From Geomonas sp. RF6 (GTDB taxonomy: Bacteria > Desulfobacterota > Desulfuromonadia > Geobacterales > Geobacteraceae), in NCBI RefSeq assembly GCF_021044625.1, contig NZ_CP087999.1:1-64000 (forward strand): 64,000 nt of DNA, in the 5' to 3' direction. The notes below the pieces were generated by a model that was not told the origin of the DNA, did no database searches, and saw only the letters and a program-made list of their open reading frames with translations. Shown here piece after piece: positions 43,498 through 52,112 of this stretch (positions within the stretch are counted from its first letter, which is position 1; each line of letters starts with the position of its first letter). The position numbers were made by a program, and so were the translations under genes.

Positions 43498-43875
43498 ATG
43501 AAAGATCTGCGCATCGAGTGGCTGCACTACGACGAGGCGGGGGAGACCTGCGACCGGTGCTCGAGTACAGGGAGTACCCTTGCGAAGACAGTGGAGGACC
43601 TGCGCAACGAACTGGCTGCACAAGGGGTCACGGTGACCTTTGTCGAGACCCTGCTGGAGGCACCAGAGATCTCCAGATCAAACATGATCCTTTTAAACGG
43701 AGAAGCGCTGGAGACCCTTGTCGATGCCGAGGCATCCGCGAGCCCATGCCCTTCATGCTCATGCCTGACCGGCAGTGAGACGGCCTGCCGAACCGTCAGA
43801 TGTGACGGCGCCGAGTATGAGGACATCCCCGAGCACCTCATCCGTAAAGCAGTCGCTGCGGCTCTACGGAGGTAG
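43498..43875 (+). CDS. DUF2703 cysteine-rich protein
   Basis: 125 residues, probably thioredoxin-like and cytoplasmic: RIEWLHYDEAGETCDRCSSTGSTL, a long helix, VTFVETLLEAPEISRSNMILLNG, then CPSCSCLTGSETACRTVRCDGAEYEDIPEHLIRKA. DUF2703 proteins are known from archaea and anaerobic bacteria, often next to ArsR regulators and permeases, and have no proven function. The CxxC sites suggest a metal or metalloid chaperone or reductase role. Confidence 0.88.
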   Translation: MKDLRIEWLHYDEAGETCDRCSSTGSTLAKTVEDLRNELAAQGVTVTFVETLLEAPEISRSNMILLNGEALETLVDAEASASPCPSCSCLTGSETACRTVRCDGAEYEDIPEHLIRKAVAAALRR

Positions 43876-43933
43876 CTCCCCTTTTTTTGCCGGACTATAT
43901 GAGTGGAAACTCAACCGCTCATGGAGGGACCAG

Positions 43934-44881
43934 ATGTTCACGCCGGTCGCGGACTTCATAGTTTTCACACTATTCAATCTCACCCCCGGGAGCCACGTCG
44001 GCGATGCCCTCCACTTCTTCATCTACGACACACTCAAGATCTTTTTCCTCCTGGCGGTGATCATCTACCTGGTGGCTATCATCCGATCGTACTTCCCACC
44101 CGAGAAGACGAAGCGGATCCTGTCGCACGAAAGGGAATATGTCGGAAATGCTGTCGCAGCCGGTCTCGGTGTCGTCACTCCCTTCTGTTCCTGTTCGGCC
44201 GTTCCCCTCTTCATCGGCTTCGTGGAATCCGGCGTTCCCCTGGGAGTTACCTTTTCCTTCCTGGTATCGTCCCCCATGGTGAACGAAGTGGCGCTCATCA
44301 TGCTGTGGGGCATGTTCGGGTGGAAGATCGCCCTCATATACATCGGTACCGGACTCGTCGTCGCGATCGCCAGCGGCATCGTCATCGGACGGCTCAAAAT
44401 GGAGAAGCACGTCCAGGACTACGTCTGGGAGATGCGGGTGGGGAGCACGGAGATTGTGGAGCAGGGATGGCCGGAGCGCTTCCGGTACGCCAGAGAGTAC
44501 ACTCTCGGTCTCCTGAAGAAAATCTGGCCATACGTGGTGATCGGCATCGCCGTTGGCGGCTTCATCCACGGCTATGTCCCGCAGGATTTCCTCGCGAAGT
44601 GGGCAGGGAGGGAAAATCCGTTCGCCGTACCGGTCGCGGTGGCTCTGGGGGTGCCGCTCTACAGCAATGCCGCCGGGATCATTCCGATCGTTCAGGCCCT
44701 GACAGCAAAGGGAATGGCCATCGGCACAGTCCTCGCCTTCATGATGGCTGTCACGGCACTCTCCCTGCCTGAAGCAGTAATACTCAGCAACGTCCTTAAA
44801 AAGCCGCTTCTGGCGACGTTCTTCGGTACGGTAGCCTTCGCCATAATCCTCGTCGGCTACCTCTTCAACGCCATTTTGTAA
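43934..44881 (+). CDS. ArsP-type permease (PF03773 family)
   Basis: 315 residues from the ATG at 43934 (GGAGGGAC ahead). About eight membrane helices. The family signature is clear: GVVTPFCSCSAVPLFIGFVESGVPLGVTFSFLVSSPMVNEVALIML in the first half, GVPLYSNAAGIIPIVQAL in the second. Members with this CSC motif include ArsP, which exports trivalent organoarsenicals. The ArsR gene in the same operon supports a metalloid role. A longer upstream reading overlaps DUF2703 in another frame and is rejected. Confidence 0.9.
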   Translation: MFTPVADFIVFTLFNLTPGSHVGDALHFFIYDTLKIFFLLAVIIYLVAIIRSYFPPEKTKRILSHEREYVGNAVAAGLGVVTPFCSCSAVPLFIGFVESGVPLGVTFSFLVSSPMVNEVALIMLWGMFGWKIALIYIGTGLVVAIASGIVIGRLKMEKHVQDYVWEMRVGSTEIVEQGWPERFRYAREYTLGLLKKIWPYVVIGIAVGGFIHGYVPQDFLAKWAGRENPFAVPVAVALGVPLYSNAAGIIPIVQALTAKGMAIGTVLAFMMAVTALSLPEAVILSNVLKKPLLATFFGTVAFAIILVGYLFNAIL

Positions 44882-44934
44882 CGGCGCTCCTCGAAAGGAG
44901 CTGCAGAGCCGAATTTTCCTGAAGGGGGATAGTT

Positions 44935-45162
44935 ATGAAAATCGAAATCCTGGGTCCCGGCTGCGCGAAGTGCAAGACACTGTACGAGAACGTAAGGAAG
45001 GCAGTTGCAGAGAGCGGTTCAGCTGCCGAAGTCGTCAAGGTGGAAGAGATCCGGAAGATCATGGCGTACGGCGTCCTGAGCACCCCGGCACTCGTCATAG
45101 ACGGCGAGGTAAAGTTCTCGGGGAAGGTTCCCTCCGTCAATGAGCTCAAGGGGATGCTTTAG
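44935..45162 (+). CDS. Thioredoxin-like small redox protein (CxxC)
   Basis: 75 residues, the 'redox-active disulfide protein 2' family: MKIEILGPGCAKCKTLYENVRKAV, GVLSTPALVIDGEVKFSGKVP. The active site is CAKC. Short cytoplasmic thioredoxin folds like this regularly follow PF03773 permeases. Confidence 0.94.
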   Translation: MKIEILGPGCAKCKTLYENVRKAVAESGSAAEVVKVEEIRKIMAYGVLSTPALVIDGEVKFSGKVPSVNELKGML

Positions 45163-45207
45163 GACGGGCAGGCGCCACGTGTGAAGAAACCACCAAAGGA
45201 GACGGTA

Positions 45208-45591
45208 ATGAAATCAAAGCTCGCAGCCATGGCGATTATCCTTGCTCTCGCCGCGCAGGCACATGCAGAACTGCCATCCGCTTCTGCAGCTGCCATTCAG
45301 CAAGCCCTCACCTCGGGAAAACCTGTCGTCATCGACCTCGGCGCTCGCACCTGCATCCCGTGCAAGAAAATGGCGCCGATACTGGAGGGGCTCTCCAAAG
45401 AGTACCGTGGCAAGGCGAACGTCCTCTTCATAGACGTTCATGCAGACCGAGCTGCCGCTGAGCAATTCCGCATCCAGATGATCCCTACCCAGATCTTCTT
45501 CAATGCCCAGGGGAAAGAGGTGAAGCGCCACATCGGATTCCTGGAGAAGGCGGAGATCGTAAAGTATCTCCAGACGGCCGGGCTGAAATGA
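45208..45591 (+). CDS. Secreted thioredoxin-like protein
   Basis: 127 residues with a Sec signal peptide (ALAAQAHA-ELP) and a thioredoxin fold in the periplasm: VVIDLGARTCIPCKKMAPILEGL (active site CIPC), NVLFIDVHAD, and the cis-Pro loop IPTQIFF. ATG at 45208 with AAAGGAGACGG. Overlaps ccdA by four bases (ATGA), so it is a natural acceptor of electrons from CcdA. Confidence 0.93.
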   Translation: MKSKLAAMAIILALAAQAHAELPSASAAAIQQALTSGKPVVIDLGARTCIPCKKMAPILEGLSKEYRGKANVLFIDVHADRAAAEQFRIQMIPTQIFFNAQGKEVKRHIGFLEKAEIVKYLQTAGLK

Positions 45592-46274
45592 GCTTTCTGG
45601 ACAACATCGAGCAGATCGTCACCCTCTACCCCGTCGTCGCCTTCGGGGCAGTCTTCCTGGCCGGAGTACTTTCGTCAGCATCCCCTTGCGTGCTGGCGAC
45701 AATCCCGCTGGTGATCGGCTTCGTAGGAGGGTACTCTGACGGCGACCGCCGGAAAGCATTCCGATACTCACTGGCGTTTGTCGTGGGACTGTCGTTGACC
45801 TTTACCGCGCTGGGCGCCGCGGCAGGTATTTTCGGTACCATGTTTGGATCTCTGGGTGGCGGATGGTATGTGGCGGCAGGGACAGTAGCCATCCTGATGG
45901 GGTTGCAGATGCTCGGCGCCTATGAGATCCGCCTGCCGCTCCGGTGGAATTATCAGCCCGGTAGACGCGGCGTGGTCGGGTCCTTTCTCCTTGGACTCCT
46001 GTCTGGTGCGGTCTCATCCCCCTGCGCCACCCCGGTCCTGGTCGTCATACTTACTGTGGTAGCCACGACAGGTCATGTGTTGTACGGCGTCAGCCTCCTC
46101 TTTACGTATGCCATCGGCCACTGCGTGTTGATGCTCGCTGCAGGAACGTCCGCAGGCTTTGTGGACGCCTTCATCAAGACAAAGGGAGTGGTGAGTTTTT
46201 CCGTATGGGTAAGGCGCATAAGCGGAGGCATCATCACGGCGGCAGGCGGCTGGTTTATCTGGAATGCCTTTTAG
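45588..46274 (+). CDS. CcdA/DsbD-like membrane thiol-disulfide carrier
   Basis: 228 residues, about six membrane helices. Family features are SSASPCVLATIPLVIGFVGGY and SGAVSSPCATPVLVVILT, with one Cys in each half, as in CcdA. It carries reducing power from cytoplasmic thioredoxin to periplasmic thioredoxin-like proteins, here most likely the product of the overlapping upstream gene. Last gene of the second ArsR operon. Confidence 0.93.
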   Translation: MSFLDNIEQIVTLYPVVAFGAVFLAGVLSSASPCVLATIPLVIGFVGGYSDGDRRKAFRYSLAFVVGLSLTFTALGAAAGIFGTMFGSLGGGWYVAAGTVAILMGLQMLGAYEIRLPLRWNYQPGRRGVVGSFLLGLLSGAVSSPCATPVLVVILTVVATTGHVLYGVSLLFTYAIGHCVLMLAAGTSAGFVDAFIKTKGVVSFSVWVRRISGGIITAAGGWFIWNAF

Positions 46275-46481
46275 CTCATCATCGAAAAACGCCGGCTTCC
46301 TGGCGGCGCACCAGTAGCAGCCAGGCCAGCAGTAGAACTTCCGGCCGGTCTCGCCGCCAGAGATGGTCTCCGGGCATCTCCCTCTGCAGCGCTGCGGGCC
46401 GCAGCGTCCACCGCCGAAGCAGCACCATGCAGCGGCGGCGCCTCCTGCTGATAGACTCTTATCAAGGGAGGAGGTCTAGCG

Positions 46482-47000
46482 ATGGAAGAAACAGGCCATG
46501 CACCAGGTTGCGGCTGTGCGGCGCACGCAGCGGATGCGTCCGTTTCCCTTGTGGGCAGTACCGGGCAGGTTGTCTTTGACGTTCGGGAGAAGTCGTCGAT
46601 GATCAGGTATCTCGGCGAGACAGCGGTCACCATGAAAGGAGGGGCGTTCAGCGCCGGGAAAGTCCAGGCCGTCGCAGTCCTTTGGCAGGTAGGGCGGTAT
46701 GTCTCGCGGGAGTATGTGACGTGGTGGGATTACCAGCAGCCGGGGTATCCGGAGCGATTCGAGGCCATGAGCAGGGCGGACTATGTCACCTTCAATTTTT
46801 ACGGCGACATCGGCCGGATCGAGAGGACCTTCATCACGTCCAACCCGCTGAAGGGGTTCTTTGCCCGTGCGATCAGGGAGATCAGTGAAGCGGCGCCGTG
46901 GAGTGCGGACGACTTCGCCTCGGCGCGGCTTCAGATCATGAGCGGGCTCCTGGCCGCGCAGCGTTCGCTGTGGGACGCCGCGGATGGTGCCGACGGCTAG
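46482..47000 (+). CDS. Hypothetical protein (172 aa)
   Basis: Not recognised. 172 residues, no membrane segment. A Cys/His-rich start (HAPGCGCAAHAAD) leads into a probable beta-rich body (VVFDVREKSSMIRYLGETAVTM, GKVQAVAVLWQVGRYV) and a helical C-terminus. GGAGGAGGTCTAGCG precedes the ATG. Follows the second ArsR operon by about 200 bases; no known motif decides its role. Confidence 0.65.
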   Translation: MEETGHAPGCGCAAHAADASVSLVGSTGQVVFDVREKSSMIRYLGETAVTMKGGAFSAGKVQAVAVLWQVGRYVSREYVTWWDYQQPGYPERFEAMSRADYVTFNFYGDIGRIERTFITSNPLKGFFARAIREISEAAPWSADDFASARLQIMSGLLAAQRSLWDAADGADG

Positions 47001-47066
47001 GTGCAGCATGAATAGCCATCAGACGGATTCCCAGGCGCCGGTCCTGAAGGAGAAGGTCTCGTCCTT

Positions 47067-47307
47067 GGCGGCTACCGCCGCCATCGCAGGCAAGATGCCT
47101 GCGCTCCAGCGTGAATGGCACCCGCGACGCCTGATCCACCCTCGCCTGCAGCGCCGGGAGGAGTCGCTGCCGCGGGGAAGACACCGGACACAGCAGGAAA
47201 TGCAACAACCCGCGCTGGAGCACAGGCTTCCCAGCCTGTAGCCGCGGCGCCAGCCGCGTAGCTTGTATGGCGGCTACCGCCGCAGGCAAGATGCCTGCGC
47301 TCCAGCG
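47067..47307. repeat. Repeat family B, one partial and one full copy
   Basis: Partial unit 47067-47110 (GGCGGCTACCGCCGCC, GCAGGCAAGATGCCTGC, GCTCCAGCGTGAATGGCACC) and full unit 47211-47307 (CGCTGGAGCACAGGCTTCCC to GCTCCAGCG). Both end in the same TGAATGGCACC flank. The 410-base gap before 47412 has no other recognisable gene. Confidence 0.8.
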
Positions 47308-47411
47308 TGAATGGCACCTGCGCAGGCGTGATCCCCTGCGCCTCCGGGGTCGGCACGGTCGGTGCTGCCAGGAAGAAGACGCCGACAACGAGCCATCCAT
47401 CTACCCTGCTT

Positions 47412-48815
47412 TCACAGGTACCTCACCACCTGCAGCACCCCGCTCACCCGCCACGGCAGGCTCCCCATGACGGTGTTGCGCCCCCCGAAAGTCCCTCCCA
47501 CATAGGCGCCGACGGTCCACTCTCTGGAGATGAAGTATTGCGCGGCGAGCTGCGTCAGGCTCGAGCCGTCGTATGGGCTTATGAAGAGAACGCCGCTCGT
47601 GTTGAGCCGCGACGGGATGGCGTCCGGGTAGTCGAAGCGCAGGAAGATCTGGTGCTGCATGAAGGGCTCCTGCTGGTCCGCCGCGTACTGGCGGAGGTAC
47701 CAGAGCTCCGAGGACAATGCGCTGCTCCTCTTCCCGAGCGTGATCCACCTGTCGAACTCCCTACCATTCAGCCCCGCCTGGTGGTAGTGGTACTCGAGGT
47801 TCACCGTGAGCTTCGAAATCCCCGTCCACGACGCGCCGACGGCAACGTCATTCTTGAACCCTTTCCCCCGCGCCCCCTGCGGCACGACCGGGATCCCCGG
47901 CGGCAGGGCCCGGGTCTCCTGCCCGAAGCCTATCGCCCTCTCCGTCAGGCTCTCTTCACGCACGCCGGACCATTCGAGGTAGCCCACTATCCCCGAGCTC
48001 AGGACCCTGCTTACATTGACCCCGATGTGGGTGCCGATATCGTCGTGAAAGAGGAGAAGCTGCGGGCTTAACTCCGCGATGCTGTAGCTTGCCGAGGCGA
48101 AGAGACGGTTTTCCGAGTTCGTCTGTCCAAGGAGCGGGTCGAGGCTCGCGGGTGTGCGGGCAAGAGGTGAGGAGTTCTGCAGCTTTGGCGCAAAGGCCAC
48201 GGTTGCGGAGCCGTTGTCCCAGATCTTTTGCGCCAGCACCATGACGGTGCCGAGACGGTTCTCCCGCAGCGCCGACGGGTCGATGGAGGCGAGATTTACG
48301 GTGGTGCGCGCCTTGAAGTAGTCGGTGGGATTGTAGCCGAGCGCCGTGCCGCTTTTCAGGTTGATACGCCCCGCCTCCAGGTAGCTGCGCGGCGCGAACT
48401 CCCAGGAGATCACCCCTTCCCGAAAGTCGTTGCGCAGCGTTCCAGCGGAGGGAAAATCGATCACATTCCCTTCGAAGAGACTGAGCCGGTCGCTGAGCCC
48501 CAGCCGCAGCTGCGGCGCGATCTGCCAGCTGTAGTCCATGTCGGCGCTGGTGCGGTTTTGCCAGCTCCCCACGCGGTCCGGCACCGGCACGGCGAGACCC
48601 TTGCGCTTCACCCACCCCGTCAGGGCGTTTTCCAGGAAGGCCCGTCCCCCCGGTGCTGCACGCTCTTCAGTCGACGGCGCCTCCTGCGGCGCGTTTCGCA
48701 CCGCCTGCGGAATGAGCTCAAGATCCTCGTTTTCGTCGCGCGGCTCCTCCCCCCTCGCCGGGTGCGCGGCGAGGCAAAAAAGGAGCAAAAGGAGCGTCGC
48801 CTGCCTGCGCATCAT
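47412..48815 (-). CDS. Putative outer membrane beta-barrel protein
   Basis: 467 residues with a signal peptide (MMRRQATLLLLLFCLAAHPARG-EEP). From ~90 on the sequence alternates amphipathic beta-strands with aromatic belts (RSYLEAGRINLKSGTALGYN, LFASASYSIAE, WTVGAYVGGTFGG), like alginate- or DUF1302-type porins. Fourth gene of an ABC-type operon and overlaps the preceding gene by four bases (ATGA). Probably the outer-membrane end of that export or lipid-trafficking system. Confidence 0.82.
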   Translation of the reverse strand: MMRRQATLLLLLFCLAAHPARGEEPRDENEDLELIPQAVRNAPQEAPSTEERAAPGGRAFLENALTGWVKRKGLAVPVPDRVGSWQNRTSADMDYSWQIAPQLRLGLSDRLSLFEGNVIDFPSAGTLRNDFREGVISWEFAPRSYLEAGRINLKSGTALGYNPTDYFKARTTVNLASIDPSALRENRLGTVMVLAQKIWDNGSATVAFAPKLQNSSPLARTPASLDPLLGQTNSENRLFASASYSIAELSPQLLLFHDDIGTHIGVNVSRVLSSGIVGYLEWSGVREESLTERAIGFGQETRALPPGIPVVPQGARGKGFKNDVAVGASWTGISKLTVNLEYHYHQAGLNGREFDRWITLGKRSSALSSELWYLRQYAADQQEPFMQHQIFLRFDYPDAIPSRLNTSGVLFISPYDGSSLTQLAAQYFISREWTVGAYVGGTFGGRNTVMGSLPWRVSGVLQVVRYL

Positions 48816-49600
48816 TCACCCTTCAGACGCGGGAGAAACTCACGCTGGTACCAGCTGTCCGGGATCTTCTTCGCCTTGTAGCCGGAGAGGTTCATGGTGG
48901 TGACGAGCTTTGGGTTCACCCCGTCGATGAGGATGATCTCCGCCGGTCTCTGCGCGCCGAGCTGCTCTTCAAAGTTGTGATAGTAGGCGATCTTCAGGAG
49001 CCGACCGCTGTCTGAGTAGAATTTTCCCTTCACCGGCCGGTAGCTGTCCTTTTCCACCCAGTACTCGGCGCGTCCGTAGATCGCGCTGTCGTTACTCGGC
49101 GTGAGCTCGAGGTGCCAGCATTTGCGCGGCTTGCGGTCCGCGTCGTTCAGCATTTCCCCTTCCGGCGGGCCGACGAGCTTCGCCTGGTAGTCCCTGGCGA
49201 AATTCACCGTCACCACGTCCCCCTCGGCTGCCTGCCCGATGAGCCTCTGCTGCGGAGAGATCCGCACACTCGTCCTCGAAGCCGGGTCGTAGAACCACAT
49301 CGTGGTGCCGCTCATGAGGACGGCTTTCCCGGCGTCGCGAGGGGGCTCCAGGTAGCGCACGAGGTTCTTGTATTGCCCCGTCCCCTGGTCGATCTTGGAG
49401 TAGACCCGCAGGATGACTTCGTTTCGCGCCGCTCCGTTCACGTACTCGGTGAGGCGCAGCCCGACCTGGAAAGGCTCCGCAGGGTTTCGCACCGCATCGG
49501 AGCGGGTGATGATGTTTTGCGCCGACTCGGCGGAGAAGGCGTACGGCACCGCGAAAAAGAGGAGCAGGATAATCGGAAGAGAGAGGTTCACTTTTTTCAT
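48812..49600 (-). CDS. LolA-like outer membrane lipoprotein-sorting protein
   Basis: 262 residues from the ATG at 49600 (signal peptide MKKVNLSLPIILLLFFAVPYAFS-AES). The body follows the pattern of the PF17131-type LolA-like family: LRLTEYVNGAARNEVILRVYSK, GKAVLMSGTTMWFYDPASR, RISPQQRLIGQAAEGDVVTVNFARDY, AIYGRAEYWVEKDSYRPVKGKFYSDSGR. Expected to be a periplasmic carrier for a hydrophobic molecule. Overlaps the permease gene (ATGA at 49597-49600). Confidence 0.9.
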   Translation of the reverse strand: MKKVNLSLPIILLLFFAVPYAFSAESAQNIITRSDAVRNPAEPFQVGLRLTEYVNGAARNEVILRVYSKIDQGTGQYKNLVRYLEPPRDAGKAVLMSGTTMWFYDPASRTSVRISPQQRLIGQAAEGDVVTVNFARDYQAKLVGPPEGEMLNDADRKPRKCWHLELTPSNDSAIYGRAEYWVEKDSYRPVKGKFYSDSGRLLKIAYYHNFEEQLGAQRPAEIILIDGVNPKLVTTMNLSGYKAKKIPDSWYQREFLPRLKGE

Positions 49601-51018
49601 ACGTGCCCCAGTGCATCGACGATTTTCATCCGGGCCGCTCGCCGCGCCGGGATCCAGGCGGCAACGGTGGCCATGGCGCAAAGGCCGAGCCAGATCTCGA
49701 AGATGAGGTGCTCGACGCCGCGGGTCCGGACGATAAGGTTGGTCGGGTGGGACTGTCCCGGCGGATGCCAGGTGAGCCCCGCGTGGTTGACGCCGTAGCT
49801 GGCAAGATAGCCGAGGATGATGCCGAGAGTCGCGCCGATGACACCGAGGATCGCCCCCTCGAGGATGAACTGGAGGGTGATCCCCTTTTTCTTCACCCCG
49901 AGCGCCCTCAGCGTTCCTATCTCCTGGGTGCGCTCCATCACGCTCATGCTCATGGTGTTCACGACCGTAAAGAGGACAATTACCGCCATGACGACGGAGA
50001 TAAAGGAGAAGATCGCCACGAACATCCCCACCGCCTGCTTGTAGAAGGGTTGCAGCTCGTTCAGCTCCTTCGTCTCGAGGTCGAGATGATTCTCCCTGAT
50101 CAGCCGCTCCAGGCGGGCGCGGGCGACCGGAATGTCCTCCGTGCGGTGCAGCTGCACCACGATCCCCACCGCCTTTTTCTCACCGCGTCCGTACAGCAGG
50201 CGCTGCGCGAGGTTGAAGTTCATCACCACGAGAGCGTCGTCGTACTCCTTCACCCCTTGGGAAATCGCCTTGTCGACATAGAAGTTGACGACATTCGGCG
50301 CCCCCGCCGCGGTCGCCGCCAAAAGGTCGAGACGTGGAGCGGACTGCGGCTCCCCTCCGTTTGGCGCCCCGGACGCGGACTCTTTTGCCTCTCCCTCCAG
50401 GGCGCTGAAATCACGGGTCGCCGGCCCCGAGATCGCACCGGCGGCGGGCTGATCGCCCCCCTCCCCTTTCGGGCAGTCGCCCAAATGGAGCGCCTCGCAA
50501 AGCCCGAGCATCCTCGCCAGCCCCACTCCGATGAAGCCATGGGACTCGTCCTGCTCGTTGATGCGGTTACTCGCCGCGACCGGGTCGTAGTCCAGGTGGT
50601 GCTCGTTCCAGCGTCGCATCTTGTTGTAATCCGCCGGCACGACACCGAGCCCGAAGAAGGTCTTCGACGCCTGCGCCTCGAAGTTTCCCGCTATCCCGAA
50701 AAGGTTGATGGTGGGGGTGACCACGTTGATCATCGGCTTGAGAACCGGGTCGTTTCCAATCAGCGCCAGCACCGCCTGGTAGTTGTCGATGCCGTACGAC
50801 GCGGGGTTTCCCACACCGTACTTGAAGTAGCCGTTCCTGAAGACCGCGAGATGTCCCGACCGCGTCACGTTCTGCGTTTCCAGCGCCACGAAGATGTGGG
50901 AAGTGAAGCCGCCGAAGAGGAGGAGAGCCATGGCGCCGACCGCGATGGCGGAGACGGTCATGAGCGAACGCCTGAGATTTCTGAGAATATTTCTGGCAGC
51001 GATCTTCAGCGTCGTCAT
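49597..51018 (-). CDS. ABC transporter permease (FtsX/LolE/MacB type)
   Basis: 473 residues. First membrane helix at ~20-40, a large periplasmic domain, and three helices at ~325-455 (FISVVMAVIVLFTVVNTMSMSVMERTQEIGTLRALGVKKKGI is the FtsX signature). A low-complexity stretch sits at ~180-235. Works with the ATPase encoded next to it (overlap of four bases) and the LolA-like protein. Confidence 0.93.
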   Translation of the reverse strand: MTTLKIAARNILRNLRRSLMTVSAIAVGAMALLLFGGFTSHIFVALETQNVTRSGHLAVFRNGYFKYGVGNPASYGIDNYQAVLALIGNDPVLKPMINVVTPTINLFGIAGNFEAQASKTFFGLGVVPADYNKMRRWNEHHLDYDPVAASNRINEQDESHGFIGVGLARMLGLCEALHLGDCPKGEGGDQPAAGAISGPATRDFSALEGEAKESASGAPNGGEPQSAPRLDLLAATAAGAPNVVNFYVDKAISQGVKEYDDALVVMNFNLAQRLLYGRGEKKAVGIVVQLHRTEDIPVARARLERLIRENHLDLETKELNELQPFYKQAVGMFVAIFSFISVVMAVIVLFTVVNTMSMSVMERTQEIGTLRALGVKKKGITLQFILEGAILGVIGATLGIILGYLASYGVNHAGLTWHPPGQSHPTNLIVRTRGVEHLIFEIWLGLCAMATVAAWIPARRAARMKIVDALGHV

Positions 51019-51713
51019 TTGTCCCTCTCGACGTGCTCGATCAGTTCGCCGTCGCGGATGGAGAATACGCCCTGGGCGTGGGAGATGAGCTGCGGATCGT
51101 GGGTGGAGAAGATGAAGGTGGCGCCGTAGCGCTCCTGGACGCCGTACATGAGCTCGATGATGGCGGCGCTCGTCTTGCTGTCCAGGTTCGCCGTCGGCTC
51201 GTCCGCCAGCACGAGGCTCGGCCCCTTCACGAGCGCACGCGCTATCGCGACCCGCTGCTTCTGCCCGCCGCTCAGCTGGTTCGGCCGGTGCGACGCATGG
51301 TCCGCGAGTCCGACGGACTCGAGCATCGCCATGGAGCGCTCGCGCCGCTCCGCCGCCGGGAGCCCGAGGAGGGTCAGGGGGTACTCCACGTTTTCAAAGG
51401 CGGAGAGAACAGGGATGAGGTTGAAGTTCTGGAAGACGAAGCCGATGTGCTTCGCACGGAATTCGGAGATGGAGTCGTCGGAGATGGCGCCGACATCCTG
51501 CCCGCACACCTCGATCCGTCCTTCCGTCGGCTGGTCCAGGCAGCCGATCATGTTGAGGAGCGTTGTCTTCCCGCTCCCGGAGGGGCCCAGTACCATGGAG
51601 AAGCGCCGGCGAGGGATGGAAAGGGAGACCTTGTTCAGAGCAGGGATGGAGACCTCCCCGACCTGGTAGATCTTCGACACCCCCTGGAATATCACCACCT
51701 GATCTTCCTGCAC
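51015..51713 (-). CDS. ABC transporter ATP-binding protein (LolD/MacB type)
   Basis: 232 residues. Walker A GPSGSGKTTL, Q-loop VFQNFNLIPVLSAFENVEYPL (typical of MacB/LolD), signature LSGGQKQRVAIARAL, Walker B LVLADEPTANLD and the H-loop STHD are all intact. First gene of a four-gene operon (ATPase, permease, LolA-like, outer-membrane protein), all coupled by ATGA overlaps. Moves lipids, lipoproteins or a similar substrate out of the inner membrane. Confidence 0.95.
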   Translation of the reverse strand: MQEDQVVIFQGVSKIYQVGEVSIPALNKVSLSIPRRRFSMVLGPSGSGKTTLLNMIGCLDQPTEGRIEVCGQDVGAISDDSISEFRAKHIGFVFQNFNLIPVLSAFENVEYPLTLLGLPAAERRERSMAMLESVGLADHASHRPNQLSGGQKQRVAIARALVKGPSLVLADEPTANLDSKTSAAIIELMYGVQERYGATFIFSTHDPQLISHAQGVFSIRDGELIEHVERDK

Positions 51714-51758
51714 GAAGCGCCCCTCCTCATATCACTCAGACTAAGAATTTTACTTGAG

Positions 51759-51870
51759 GTCCCCCCTCCCTTGACGGGAGGGAGACAGGGGGTGGGTGAG
51801 GCTGCTACCAGCTGGACTCGTGGCACCTTCCCCCCCACCCTGTCCCTCCCCCGCATGGGGGGAGGGGACG
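51759..51870. repeat. Intergenic repeat family C, copy 2
   Basis: CTCCCTTGACGGGAGG, ACAGGGGGTGGGTGAGGC, TGGCACCTTCCCCCCCACCC, CTCCCCCGCATGGGGGGAGG. It ends 46 bases upstream of the ABC ATPase start and would lie in its leader. The rest of the gap to 52112 holds no gene. Confidence 0.85.
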
Positions 51871-52112
51871 TTCCAACTCCTGCCCGAAGTCCTCGGAGGT
51901 ACCGCACGCTCTGAAGCGGTGCTGATGTCATGAGTGCACATTTGACTCTTCCTCAGCTGCGGCAGATTAAAGCATACAAAAGAGAATGTCAATCGAGCTC
52001 CGAGAACAACCAGACCGTCTATGAAAGCTCATTGTGACTTCCGTGTTGATGTCCGAAAACAGCTAGTCTTATCCCTTCCGATGCTATAGAAGTAGAGAAG
52101 AGGAGATAGAGG

